Source: Mnemiopsis leidyi
Lineage: Eukaryota > Ctenophora > Tentaculata > Lobata > Bolinopsidae
DNA: 64,000 nucleotides
NCBI GenBank assembly: GCA_000226015.1
Contig: JH152975.1
Location: 162,136 to 226,135, forward strand
Direction: 5' to 3'
In this document: one piece after another, positions 1-29,611 of the stretch
Layout of the letters: the number at the start of each line of letters is the position of its first letter
Position numbering within the stretch: position 1 is the first letter of the stretch
The notes under the pieces: model-generated
Told to the model about the DNA's origin: nothing
Databases searched by the model: none
The model's input: the letters and a program-made list of their open reading frames with translations, nothing else
Made by a program: the position numbers and the translations under genes

Positions 1-790
1 TATTACGTTGGTGAAGATGGAGATAATTTGGTAAAGGTGATGGAAACGTGCCAATGATCATGCTGTGAAATAATTTAAGGTCTTTGAGGATGAGACGTGA
101 TTTTAAAGGCAGTATATCCAATAGCTTACATTTCATAAAATACGTGTACGGGGTATAGGATTCTAGTTCTTCATGCAGGATCCATTTAATGCAGCGTTTT
201 TGTATTGATTCCATAGTTTCGAACATTGTGTGGGAACAAGCTGCCCAGACAGACGAGCAGTGTTCAAATTGGCTACGTATCATAGCAAGGTAGAGACTCC
301 TCCTCTGGGTTATGTTTTTGACAAAGCTACATGTACGTCGAAGGAGACCTAAGTTTCGTTTAGCCTTTGAGCATAGGTTATTGCAATGCTTTGTCCAGCA
401 AAGATTAGACGTGATATTTACTCCAAGATCTTTTTCAGACTGTAGGAACTGTAATGGTGTCTGGCCAAGTTTGTACGTGAATCTATCCATGTCATTTTTC
501 TTTAAAGTCACTGTTAGTACATTGCATTTATCAGGATGGAACTTCATTTTATTTTCTAATGCCCAGTCATTCAGAGCTGTTATGTCAGCTTGTAGGATTT
601 CAGAGTCCGCTACACAATGGATTTCACGATACAGTTTGGTATTATCAGCATACAGAAGAATATTGCTACTACTACTTACTCTATCGCCTATGTCATTAAT
701 AAAAAGTACAAATAGTAAGGGTCCAAGGATTGATCCTTGCGGTACACCACTAGCTACATTTAAATCATCGAGAAGGTGTTGCCTATAACT
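1..790 (-). pseudogene. LINE ORF2 reverse transcriptase, C-terminal part in shifted frame
   Basis: On the minus strand an open frame runs from the 'SGVPQGSILGP' motif (about 750) to the window edge. It covers RT palm and thumb blocks ('LFVLFINDI', 'HPDKCNVL', 'KDLGVNI') and the region after RT. The active-site box that should be Y/F-x-D-D reads 'YADN', so the second catalytic aspartate is replaced by Asn. With the frame break just upstream, this marks an inactive copy. The remainder and the 3' UTR lie beyond base 1. Confidence 0.85.
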
Positions 791-3366
791 ACACGTTGCT
801 TTCTGCCAGACAAGTATTCAACAAAGAATTTTAATAAGAAACCGTCAATTTCAAAGCGATTTTTGAGCTTTTCAAGTATTATATCATGATTAACTGAGTC
901 AAAGGCTTTGGCAAAGTCGAAATACACTATGTCAATTCTTGAGCTTTCATTAAGGCATCTCGCAAGTTGATCTACAAATGGTAGAAGCTGGGATTCGCAG
1001 CTCTTCAAGGGTAGAAAACCATGTTGTCTAGGATTGATTTTGTTATTTACTCGTTTAAGAAGTTCAGCAGCTATTACCTTCTCATAAACTTTCATTATCA
1101 GGGAGGTTAGGGAAATTGGCCTATAATTTTGTACACAGTTCTTCGAGCCTTTCTTGTACACTGGTACAACATTAGCAGTTTTCCAGTCATTAGGAATATT
1201 GCACGTATAGAACGAAGATTGGAAGAGTAACGTTAGGGGGGTACATAGGGCGTTAGCACAGTTCTTGAGGATTTTACCATGTATCTGATCTGGGCCCGGT
1301 GCTTTATTGGGGTCGAGGTTTTTGAGGATATTCTTGACATCTGGGACGGAAAAATGTACTTGGTTAGGCCTATTATAGTTAATATTAATTTTGTAATTAC
1401 TCTCACTTGAGAACTGATCAAAAAAGAATGAATTAAATAGGTCTGCTTGGCCCTTGAAGTCAGATTTAAATATTCCATTGTTGTGTACAATTTCAGGAAT
1501 TCTATGAGAATTAGATGTTGCTTTTACATACGACCAGAACTTTTTAGTTATCGCATTTTCGCTTTGCTTATCTGAGAAATTAGAGTACATTTTGCTTCTA
1601 ATAAGACGCTTCATTTCTCTTCTAGTTGACTGGAAATTCAGTTCAAGGCGCAGTAATTTTTTATCATATTGCTCTCGTTGGGATTTCTGACAAGAGGGAC
1701 CTTGGTCTAAGAGTGTTTGAGTTAAGTCACGTTTTTTCTTTAGAGCCTTAAGATCTAGACGAATCCGTTCTTTATCCCTACATAAATCATAAACTTCCGA
1801 GTCAAACCAAGGGGGCTTAAATCCATCCTTCGACTTTATTACAGGAATGTGCTTCTTACTAATGTTATCAAGTGTGAGTTTAAAGTTGTGCCAGCAGACT
1901 TCAATATCTGGACTAGATAGTAAGGAGTGCCAGGGAGCATTAGACAGGTCTCTATTTAAATCATTCCAGTCGGCCTTTTTGAAGTTGAAAATTTCACGTT
2001 TTATGGCCAGTTTTCGTCTAATGTTAGCCTTGACATTGAAGAATATTGGAAAGTGATCTGAGGCGCACACACTATTTTCATCACCAACTGATACCCGTGC
2101 TATCGATTGAGGGGCATTAGTCAGGAGTACATCAAGTATCTTACCGTGATTATGAGTTGCTTGTTCAATACATTGCTCAAAGTTCATGTTGTTAAACATA
2201 TCAAGAAACGATTGGCAGAGAGGTTGGGTCCCTTGACCGGTGCTCCATTCTGTCCTACTTAGGCTAGGGAGGTTAAGATCACCAATAACATACATTTTTG
2301 AATATTTTCTATTTCTAAGGAGGGATGAGTAGTATTCTTGTAGGGCTTGCTGGTTTCGGGTTCCTAGAGTTCCTACTCTGTACAAAGTGCTTAGGCAAAG
2401 TTTGGTATTATTTTTCAGGGTTAATTCTACAGATAGCACCTCTGCTTTACATTCATTATTAACTCTTTTTGATGTTAGTTCCAGGGAGGATTTAACTGCA
2501 ATAAGGACACCACCTCCGTTTCGCTTAAATTTTTTTGGATTATTTGGATCAGGGGGGTGAGATTCAGGGCTTCTATCTCGTCTAAAAATTTTGTAGGATT
2601 CAGGGGGAAAAATTTCATTGTCATTTACTGTGCACTTGAGCCATGTTTCATTAAGTACAACTATGTCTGGGGAGTGGTGGTATACATAGGCCTGGAGCTC
2701 GAGAAGTTTGTTTTCATTTAACGTGGGGTGCTCCTCACCTAGTTCAGAGACAGGTATCAGGCCCTGTACATTTTGGTAGAGGACAGATAAATTCTTCGGT
2801 GGGCCCGGGTTTTTGATGCTTGAGTTACAGTTGGTCAAGAGTATCAAATTCACCATCGTAAGCCAGACTAAATATTTTCTAAATGATCTATAAAAAATGG
2901 AGGGTTTGCCATCTACACTACTCTTAAGGTGGTTATAGACTAGGGATAAGGTAAGGTGTTTGTGCCTGAATCTAAGACGGGCAAACACAATTGAAAGGAG
3001 CTGTACTATGATAACAAAATTGCTAAATTGAGCATAGTTTGAGCTTTGGGTATACTGAACTCTAAGACTCCTTAGATTATGATCATGTTGTGTTGCTAAT
3101 ATTAGTGATAGTTTAATTACAGAGAGATAAATAATAATTATGAAATACATAAAACTGAAAAATATTTTGTTACATTTACAATTACAATTCAAAAGTTTAA
3201 TTCTACAGTTACATTGAATGTTGTGATGTGGGAATTGAAAGTTTGGGGTGTGTGAGTTTATGTCTGATTTAGATGATGTGTTGTGCTTAAATGAATTGTG
3301 GATTCCTGTTCTTATTCTGTGTGTTATACAATCTATCATCACGTACCAATTGTCGAAAACAGTCAC
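760..3366 (-). pseudogene. LINE ORF2: AP endonuclease and reverse transcriptase (5' part)
   Basis: 868 residues are open on the minus strand. After about 190 residues of leader come AP-endonuclease blocks: 'YQNVQGL', 'VLNETWL', 'GGGVLIAV', 'GDLNLPS', and 'SDHFPI' with the catalytic His. The reverse transcriptase starts with 'NKAPGPDQIHG', 'NYRPISL', 'KVYEKVI' and 'QHGFLP' and reaches the first catalytic Asp in 'YFDFAKAFDSV'. The frame stops at 760. RT continues in another frame from 'SGVPQGSILGP', so about one base has been lost near 776. Just before the endonuclease is 'KNPGPP', in the position where many CR1-like ORF2 proteins carry a 2A-like NPGP motif, but the upstream D-x-E residues are not conserved. 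Confidence 0.9.
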
Positions 3367-4021
3367 TTGTAGCGCCTTAGCCAGCCGGGAAGCTACTCAG
3401 CGAGTATAGCCTAGGAGTCAGGCAAATATGAGGCCAAGGTATCTGTTATCATACAAGGATATGCCTGTAGATAGAAATTTATAGAACATAGATTAAGAAT
3501 TGGACTTTTTATTTTCATTTCATCATTTTTTTTTAGTCATAGATCCCAGTTTGCAGCTTCATTAATGAAATTTCAATACTCTTTTATTATAATAGTTAAA
3601 AATGGTTTATTTCATAGGTAAGTAGTTAAGTAGTTTCAGAATCATAAAGCAACAAGTGAATCAATCTTTCATTCAAGTAAATTCCCCATAACAATGTTTG
3701 ATCTGGCATCACCCACAGGCATTTGACAGAGCTCCCGAACCAAGCATTTAGATCATTGATAGGCCTATGTGGCAATATTTAATTTAATTGGACATCACGG
3801 CACGTCGGCCCAAAAACTGCTGACCACCGATTTTGTCCTGTCATCTCAAGCCAGAGACTTGAGAGACTAAATTCGTCTTAGAAGCCGACACAGAAAGACG
3901 CAATATAATAATATGTTGGGGGCTCTGTTAAATTTTGTTTCAAAGGAGGAGGAGTTGATCAACGGTAATTTTCTATGCTCAGGGTGATGCAGATCCAAAT
4001 ACATTCAAGTATTCGCTATTA

Positions 4022-4310
4022 TCATATTTTCACACTAAAATTTCTACCCCTGGTTACAGCAATAAACGATCTTGCTAGCACAGCAGTCCCTCTAGCACTC
4101 GGGTGAAGGTGATCGAAGAATAGAGATTTGATAGGATATCCTCGATGAATAAAATCCTCAAACACATCAAGGTAGCTGCAATTTGGGATCTCTTTAGCAC
4201 AGCGTCTCAGAAGGGAGTTGAATGACATGACATTGCTGGCTGTCCAAATATTTTGCTTTCTTCTGAATATTTTGTTTTCTTCAAAACAAGTAGAAATTAA
4301 CTAAATTTAC
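4022..4310 (-). pseudogene. LINE ORF1 remnant, C-terminal SGNH-esterase piece
   Basis: The frame is open from about 4310 and ends at a stop at 4022. From the first Met at 4228 it gives 68 residues. It contains 'PNCSYLDVF' followed by 'DHLHPSARG', which resembles the last block of SGNH/GDSL hydrolases, where an Asp-x-x-His pair completes the catalytic triad. Such esterase domains are known at the end of CR1-type ORF1 proteins. The N-terminal part, including the Ser block, is absent. It lies about 650 bp upstream of ORF2 on the same strand, as expected for one element. An unrelated host SGNH hydrolase exon is a less likely alternative. Confidence 0.6.
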
Positions 4311-4789
4311 GCAATTTTTTGTATTTTCTGCAATTTTAAAATGAAAGGTTTGGCATTGGTAAAATTCCGACCGGGAAAATGTGGTGGGTTTTAGCAATTT
4401 CGCCATATTTTCACGGTTTTTATTTCTCCCGGTCGCATAAACCGACTGTAATTATCCCGAGTAAGGTACTTCGTATATTGTGTTTAGTCCGGCCTGCGTT
4501 CCAACTTACACTTGTCTCTACTGGTGTTCATTCTATTGCCTTTTTAACCTTTGAAATATCTAAAATATCGAGAGAACTCTTTAATGTAAACTTGGACAGA
4601 AACAGTATCATTTCGGAAGTCATGCACAAAAAAAGAAAACAAGAATTGCGGCCACTTTCATAGTGTCAGGTGACCGCTAAATTTTCCGTATTATGCCGTC
4701 GCTTATTATGTTATTGTTATAACAATTCTCGGAATGAGGAATCTATATTGTGACATCTTAATTGTAACACAGTATGATAAAAACCTGCA

Positions 4790-22098
<17,309 letters not shown>

Positions 22099-24234
22099 AT
22101 AGGTAAATAGTGCTTATACACCAAAGTTTATTCCGTTTCTTTTTGCTATGATAACTACTATTCACTGTGCAATTCTTATATTCATGGTCTTAGCATGAAA
22201 CATAGCCCGCCAGTATAACTATAAGACACGAATGTAGTTTAACTTAATTGGACATGATGTCGTGTCGTGTTCAATGAAAATTCCCGATATTGCTCTCCCC
22301 TTATCACACATAACTAATTTCGTGTCTTCTAATTTTTCCTACTTTCACCCTGCAACTTCCATAGGATTAAAAGCGGGAGGTGCGAGAAAGACAGTGCAGT
22401 GTTTGGCAAAAAGCTCCGTCAAATTCCAACCATCACCCTGCTCCCGTAAGAATTTGTGACGGAGACGAATTGAACTTCGGGCATCGGACGTGCATTCAAG
22501 TCTAGATATGATAAAACGCAACATTACCGGAAGAATGCTCCAGAATTTTAAGTTCTGGAATAGATACATATAGGGATGTGCCGTCTCGATTTGAATGCTA
22601 GAATTTGACTTCTTTTTCAGTAAGAAAGTAAGAAATGGTAGGATAGGGGCAGAGACAGAGTCTTAATCTGTCAATTGTTATGTATGTTAGGAGATGCCCT
22701 GTGGAGGAAACAGTCTTACCTAATTGTTGCGTATTATATTTATTATCTGTTTTCATGTTATAGATTTACCAGTATGCTCACGTCCTCGCCACAGTCCTAC
22801 ATTTAACTGCTAGATTTTATCGCTCACTTAGATATACATATACAGTATATAGTGTATCTTTGTTGCAAGGTGTTATCAGTCCTAATTATGTATAATGGGA
22901 AGTTTATTTATGTGAGGTTAACAGAGTCACGAGTTTTGATATTATCTTGATTGGGTTGTTGCGTAGTCGTTACCAACCATCATTGTGGACTTGTCTGTAC
23001 GTATTTTACTGTTACTGTAAGTATATCGGATAAATCGAAACAGAAGAAGAATTTTATCTTCAATTGAGATAGCTTTTGGCTGGGAAACAGTTTCTTAGGA
23101 CTAGAAGCTGGAAGCGTTTTATCAGTAGTGATGTATAGCTGATGCATGATGTGATTGTAATTCTAATTTGAGCTGTATATCAAGGACGATGATGTCACGT
23201 CTGTAGATCTATTTAAAGCTATGGTTGGACTGTGCTTGAATTGTGTGTTCGATGATGATTTCTTGCTGATTGTGTGTATTTGCATCGCCTACTTACATTA
23301 TTGTTGAATATATCGTATATCTCATTGTAAAGCTAATATGTAATTATGTTTTATTTTAATTTTCTGATAATTACCTCGATTAAAAGTGATTTTCCTTTGT
23401 CCTGTGAATATTATGGAAATGACCTGTAGAAGTGACAAATGTCGCGACAATAATTCAATCAAAATTACAGGTTATTAAAGGACCATTGCTTGGTCTCCAT
23501 TTTATTTCGCATAACAATTGCCATTTCAGGTACACAAAAAGGTAAACACACTAATTTATTGAAATTGGAATTATAATCAAAATTGACACATTTTTGTACA
23601 CTTTTATTATTTCAACTTCGAAAAGAACACAGGAAGGGCAGGCCAAAACTTTAAATATTTTATTGAGGATGAAATATATCAATAACAGAACACCAATTCG
23701 TAAACTTCGGTACTCTGATAGAATACCCCTCTAATATTGAATCAATTGCAATATTTTGAATCAAGCTGCATCCATATCATGGAATATCCCATTATCAAAC
23801 AAAAATTCACTTAAAAATTCTTCCTATAAACTCAGAACGACTTCCTGTAGCTCTAGTTTAGTCCTAAAGTTGGATCATTTAATTTCCACCGAGTTGATTA
23901 TTGCATTAACGTAAACTAGTTAATATCAGCCGAAGCCGGTCGTTTAAAAGTACAAAACACTCCCTTACAAAAAGTTAATTGCCATGGGCCCGAGCTGCGC
24001 TAATTAGTACCACTTGATGATTAAGCTGATCTGTTTAATATATTAAAAAATGTACATAGTTTTGTGGGGAAGTAATTATTAATATTCAATATAATACTCT
24101 CGCAGGACACTCAATTATAACATTGCTTTATTTAAATTTGAAGAACAAGGATGAAGACTGGTAACACATTGCTAATGCTTTAGTCCGCCGTGTGATACCA
24201 AAAACGACATCAATATCAATTAACGCAGTTGAAA
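22099..24234. other. 3' region of the SELENOI-like gene and intergenic DNA
   Basis: The first part should hold the 3' UTR. Short direct repeats of 'ttattcattgttgtactgc' lie upstream in intron 10 (21890-21955). No further coding exon was recognised on either strand. Confidence 0.5.
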
Positions 24235-24375
24235 ACTTTTCTCTGTATGACTAAGAAATGCGATCTTTAAGGAAACTTTTTTACTCGAAATAATTTCGAA
24301 CAGACACGTTCATAAATTATTTCGAGTAAAAAAGTTTCCTAAAAGATCACATTTCTTAGTCATACAGAGAAAAGT
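24235..24375. repeat. near-perfect 62-bp inverted repeat (hairpin)
   Basis: The left arm 24235-24296 and right arm 24314-24375 are reverse complements with two mismatches, separated by a 17-bp loop that has its own GAAC/GTTC stem. A transcript on either strand would fold into a long hairpin. It could be a foldback element or a small-RNA precursor. No target-site duplication was recognised. Confidence 0.9.
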
Positions 24376-26551
24376 AACATTCAAATCAGAACTGTTATGA
24401 GACTGAATAACTATCCGCTGCTACTACAAATAAGCAGTTGATAACACTTCGAAAATACCTTTACAAAGAAAAATCGTTTAATTTTTTAAAACAACGTTTA
24501 CAATGGGACACATTTTTTCTATAATATGTCACTCTCATTACTACAAGAATTGTTTCAAGATTATGGCAGGCAAAGAATATATAATATTGACTAAATAATA
24601 TTGGCGCAACAAACCGCTTTGACCATAATAAAACACATGATAGCATAATACTTTCCAGAAAAGTCTCAATCAAAGAATCATATACATTACATGGCCACAT
24701 TCGCAATAAACCTAGCCACATTCGCAATAAACCTAGTCAAAATAAGTTCCTTCGACATTCGAAAAAGTGCATCCCGAGACTTCTTAAAGTAGGCATTTAT
24801 GATTCAAGCACATCTTAATCAATATGATTAAATTGGTCAAAATATGACATAAATCGATCCGGATGCATATATGAGGACTTAAAATATTATTTAAGAAACA
24901 CCGTGTCGTTGAATAACTGAACGGGCAAGATTTTGTTGCAATATTTTTGCAGATTTTCAATAAAGAGAACTAGTAATTAAAATTTATTTTACATTCTGAT
25001 TCAGTAAACTGCCCAACTACAACATCGTAACAGACCTTGCTCGGTATGAGGACTTAAAGTAGGTCCACTCCCCGCGCAATTAGCTGTTCTATTTATTACA
25101 TCACACTCTTCCAACATCTAGCTAAACATAAACTAAAAAAGCAGATTCGCAGCTCCATATCAAAAATCACACCCCTATCCAGCGTCAATTATCAAACATC
25201 ACACAATACTCGAACCACGGACGCACGCAACAGTCGATTATCAATCCAGATTTCACAGCAATAACCAACCGATTAAGTCACATACATTCAGTTATACATC
25301 AAGTCACTTTTCTTAAAAAACAATAAATTATTCTCACAGTCACAGAAAACAGTTCGGTCCAACACAAGCGTGGTAACGTGTCGCGGATCTCTGTTATCGT
25401 GAAGGGTAGAAGTGTGGTGTGGTCTGTTTCACTCGTTACAAGTATCTGAAATAGGTCAACTTGGTTACATCAATACATGTGATCTAGCTGATAATATTTC
25501 GTAAAAGAATATTTAAATGTAAGGTTAGTTAACACTAATTTATAGCGCGACCGGGGAACCCCCCCCCCCCCCCTTTCCAGGGCTAGGGGGCCGTGAGGAG
25601 GTAGCAAAGCAACAAATCACCCCTAACAATTGTTTTGGTTTATGGTGAATTTGATTATATTTACATCTCTAGCAAATGTCAAGTTGCGTCAGGCTTGGAG
25701 CTTAATAGAAACTTAAAAAACGGCGTCTCGTTAATGTAAATGTAAATGTAAAATGTAATGTTTCTTTTTCATAATTCATGGGACTACAACGCGGGGTCCG
25801 CCATAAAATCTGCCTTGGCAGACTCTGGCGGAGAGCCGCCGCGGACAATTACGCCGATTACAGTCCCCAATTCGAAGTCCATTACTATAATTATTCATAA
25901 ATCATAAATATACGTTTAAATGTAGTTTTTAGAGTGTAAACATATAATATCTTGACCACTCGAGTCCCGACAATTGAGACATATGATTCGCTAAATTCCA
26001 TCGGCATTTATTCGGTTTATTAGATAAATTTAAGAATGGCAAAAAGGTAAACGGCCTAGGCAGGGTTGTGGCAATACGATATAACTATTGATCACTGGAT
26101 ATTGAATTTGATCGTTTATTTCATTTGATCGAAGTTTAGTTCTAACGCTAAGATTACAGTCATCTCGTAAAATTGAAAAATTCTGTCTCCTTACGTCTCT
26201 TGTCAGCACATTGCATGAAGTACCTCGTTTGCCAGTGCAAATGGAAAATATACGCCGTGTGTAATCTACTCTGAGCTGGCGCCATCTTGACTGCAACGCT
26301 GCGATCTTAACTTAGATAAATTTAAATTCATGAAAAATCTTCTTACCCACCTTGCCTTACGTACGGCAGCTCTTTGTAAGGTGGAGACTGCTATCTAGCA
26401 CATAATGTTGCTCTAATGCTTATGCATATATAGCTCAGCATAACCAAGCGGGCAGATTTAAAGCTTGAGATTTCTAACAGCGAGAATACGGAAACATGGC
26501 TATAAATATGTTAAACATAGTATGAAAGTGAGGCAGTAAGGCACCTTGCAG
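24376..26551. other. intergenic stretch, no gene recognised
   Basis: Contains a poly-C run at 25560-25573 and a GC-rich patch with short hairpins at 25793-25860. A minus-strand open frame at 26296-26030 ('RVDYTRRIF...') resembles the 5' end of a LINE ORF but is too short and unsupported to call. Nothing else was seen. Confidence 0.45.
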
Positions 26552-27016
26552 CTTAGACCATTTCAATCTTAGACCATTGCAAACTTAGACCATTGCAATC
26601 TTAGACTATTGCAACCTTAGACCATTGCAATCTTAGACCATTGCAATCTTAGACCATTGCAACCTTAGACCATTGCAATCTTAGACCATTGCAACCTTAG
26701 ACCATTTCAATCTTAGACCAGTTCAATCTTAGACCATTGCAATCTCAGACCATTTCAATCTTAGACCATTGCAATCTTAGACCATTTCAATCTTAGACCA
26801 TTGCAATCTTAGATCAGTTCAATCTTAGACCATTTTAATCTTAGACCAGTTCAATCTTAGACCATTGCAATCTTAGACCATTTCAATCTTAGACCATTGC
26901 AATCTTAGACCATTGCAATCTCAGACCATTGCAATCTTAGGCCATTGCAATCTTAGACCATTGCAACCTTAGACCATGGCAAACTTAGACCATTGCAATC
27001 TTAGACCATTGCAATC
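26552..27016. repeat. 17-bp minisatellite, about 27 copies
   Basis: Head-to-tail units of 'accattgcaatcttag' plus one base, alternating between 'ttgcaa', 'ttgcaacc' and 'ttcaa' variants, over 465 bp. It ends about 180 bp before the first exon of secreted-domain gene A, so it is promoter-proximal. The mixture of variants suggests expansion by unequal exchange. Confidence 0.97.
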
Positions 27017-27194
27017 TTTCATTTCGTTTGCATTCCGAATTTCATATATGTTTGTTTACAAACTATTATATGACAGTTGGCACAAAATCAGTCTTCACAA
27101 TATTAAAAAGCAATCACAAATAACGTTAATTTGAAATTAGTTAAATGTCTCCAATGACCCTGCTTTCTTTTTTATTACTTTTAGATATGTCATC

Positions 27195-27718
27195 ATGACG
27201 TCAATTAAAAGAATATTCCTTTGGACAATCGCAAGTGTTGCTATCTGTGTACAAAGAAACGGTAAGAATAGAACACCTCATGTTTCTTGTAACCAATGTG
27301 GCAATCATAGAACTAACACTTTTACCAAGGCATAGAAATTTATTGAAACTAATTCTTATCATGTTGAAATGTAAAATTGAGAGGAGATTTCACCGCAAAT
27401 ATTTAATAAATCGCCACCGTAATTATGGTTGAATTACAGAGAAATGCAGGGAATACTTGGGATGTTGGAAAGATACAGCGGACCGTGCTGTTGCAAATCA
27501 CATCAGCAACTATGATACCGCAACGATTGTTGATAACTGTCACGACATTGCAGCAACAAGCGGGAATTCTGTATTTGCAGTTCAGGCCACGGTTCAGTGT
27601 TTCACAGCAACAGATGCAGAGGCTACTTATCAGAAGTATGGACAGTCCACAAACTGTCAAAACGGTGTTGGAGGATCGTGGGCTAACGATGTGTACAAAA
27701 TCGTATCTTGTAAACCTG
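27195..27718 (+). CDS. secreted 'GCWKD-WANDVY' cysteine-domain protein, copy A (3' end not found)
   Basis: Exon 1 27195-27261 encodes a hydrophobic signal peptide and ends in phase 1. Exon 2 27440-27718 starts and ends in phase 1 and encodes one whole domain: 'YLGCWKDTADRAV', 'NCHDIAATSGNSVFAVQ', 'CFTATDAEATYQKYG', 'GGSWANDVYKIVSC'. From memory, this domain is common in extracellular proteins of cnidarians and sponges and is reminiscent of WSC domains. Its ligand is not known. Reading through the donor would give about 18 more residues then a stop. It is more likely spliced on, but no further exon was recognised. It is the first of a tandem family; copies B and C follow at 30.1 and 33.4 kb. 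Confidence 0.7.
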
Positions 27719-29262
27719 GTAAATTTATTTTTCCTCATTATTTCCAAATAGTTGGGACAACATATTGAAATTAAATTAATAAATGTGCTAAGGTAGGAAA
27801 TTTGTGTCGTAAAATGTGCACAACCACAAATCATGGACATGCAATGGATTGAGTTGGGCGTTCTCCATTGCATGTGCCATGTAAAGACACAAACGAACAT
27901 AACGATTTTACAGTAATTTACATTTGGTACCCCGGCCAAACCAAATAATATATGATCAGGTTCCTACTTCTCCCTATTTCGACAAATAAATTTCTTTCGC
28001 AACGGATATTATCGTGATCCAGAACTCATAAATAGGTTTCTCGAAAGCAGTTGTTTCGCTTGAACATAGTTCATAATCTGACGTATTAAGGAGTATCACA
28101 ACATAAATAGAGTCTAGGAGTTAGAAAAGACAGCTTTAAAAAATGATTCTCTCAGCTCTGAATTTGGAAAAAATCCTGTTTTGCCATGTTTGAGGTACAT
28201 GTTGATTGTAGAATATGAAGATTAAAAATTTGTGTTGGAAGAAAAGTGTTTTACTTCTTTTTGTGGGCATTCCCTCAGTAGCAGTTACTTATCAAATCTA
28301 ATCTAAATATCATTTTAATTCCTATGTTTTGCTCTTAAATCTAAAAAAGAACTATTAAAGAACTAAAAACAATTACCCGTAGAATTACACCCGTAGAATT
28401 CCACCCGTGGAATACTAAAATTCTACCCGTGGAATTGCACCCGTTAATTTCTACCCGTGGAATTCCACCGGTGGAAGTGTCGGGCTTCTTGTAGACTGAC
28501 CGGAATCCACACAATTATGACATGATACATAAATAGTGACGGGGCAGTGTACATTGATTAGGCTCAAGTTATATAGAACTAAAAATTTATGTAAATAGTT
28601 TATTGGTTTATGGCATAAATTCTGAAAGACTACAATATCGCGTGAACGTAGGTGAACGTATGATCGTTCGTGGAAGAGCCCTGTCCAAGAGGTCACGTTG
28701 GACTTAAACACCATCTTCTTCTCCGAAGAAATTTATCCTTTAAATGACGATTAACTTTTTGATTTAGCTCACTTATTATTTCATTGAAATCAGTGACACT
28801 GATTTGTTGTGACACACAGCATCACAACATCTACTCTCACAGCTAAGACTAGTATAACAATGTAATGAGTGATTAAGTTAGCAACTTTATTCGTGTTATT
28901 ACAATGCTCTTTTCAAGAGATGGGCGACATGCTACTATGTGCAGAGAAATCCAAAGCGCTCACTTGATCGCTTAATGTTCTAGAGAACAAAACTGACACC
29001 AGGACCAGGAAGTTACAGAAATAGCTGCACCAGTGATACTCGCTTTCTCGCTCTTTTCATTGCTCTCTCGTTGCTCTCTTAGACTAAGCTATTGCCTTTT
29101 TGCCTCACCTTCGCTCTTTAATTTTAAAGATTGTAATACAAGATTGCATACAAAAATTTCTAGGGATCAAGATTACACTATATTCATTAAACGATAGTTT
29201 AATTTTTTCGTCTACGATCAATACGCTTTTAATTAAAGATATGTGGAAATGAGAACATTAGC
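27719..29262. other. spacer downstream of copy A
   Basis: The first 250 bp are paralogous to the DNA after copy B, sharing 'ttgggcgttctccattgcat'. At 28375-28470 there is an imperfect repeat built on 'acccgtggaattc'. No coding exon was recognised. Confidence 0.5.
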
Positions 29263-29525
29263 ATGAAACTATTTTCTAGGACAATCGTTATTCTTTGTAT
29301 TTCAGGGCAAGCAAACGGTAAGAAAATTTAAATAGACTATAACTTACTTAGACTATAACTTTAGAACTCAGGTTTGAGAATTTCCATAACGAAAAAACAA
29401 AAACAAGCAGGATTATGCTAATAGTTTAGAAAGTGATTCTAATTTTACAGGAAATGCAGGGAATACTTATGGTGTTCATGGACGGCTAAAGGGGACCGTA
29501 CTGTTGCAAAGTATATCGGCAACTT
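29263..29525 (+). pseudogene. degenerate fourth copy of the 'GCWKD-WANDVY' gene
   Basis: An exon 1 like those of copies A-C is present at 29263-29317 (signal peptide ending 'GQAN', with a GT donor). Exon 2 begins at 29451 but one base is missing after the acceptor relative to copy A. The first Gly-Cys pair is changed ('YLWCSW'), and similarity ends after 'KYIGNFAT' near 29525, where sequence related to the duplicated upstream block follows. It is a truncated, non-functional copy. Confidence 0.7.
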
Positions 29526-29611
29526 TGCTACCTTCTTCTTTTTATTCGGTCAACGGTTTTAGTCGGCTATGAAATATTGACAACAGTCGCTAAATGCGTA
29601 AGTAAGTATTA

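Larger units (their letters stand above)
1..4310 (-). mobile_element. CR1/L2-like non-LTR retrotransposon (LINE), 3' end outside window
   Basis: Reading on the minus strand, an esterase-like ORF1 tail is followed by an endonuclease-reverse transcriptase ORF2 that is still open in one frame at base 1. The 3' UTR is therefore beyond the window. The order ORF1 (SGNH-type esterase), then AP endonuclease, then RT is that of CR1/L2-type LINEs of the Jockey superfamily. ORF1 is open only from about 4310, next to the 5' region of the SELENOI-like gene, so the copy appears 5' truncated. ORF2 carries one frame break near 776 and an altered RT catalytic box, so this copy is not active. The upper boundary is approximate because no target-site duplication could be assigned. 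Confidence 0.85.

Noticed and set aside
312-788. 158-residue + strand frame at the left edge
   Set aside because: It is the antisense shadow of the LINE reverse transcriptase on the minus strand.
25793-25860. GC-rich hairpin patch considered as a tRNA or other structured RNA
   Set aside because: Arms do not fit a cloverleaf and no A/B box pair with correct spacing was found.
26030-26296. Minus-strand frame starting 'MQSRWRQLRVDYTRRIF'
   Set aside because: Resembles the start of LINE-type reading frames, but it is short, isolated and without endonuclease or RT blocks.
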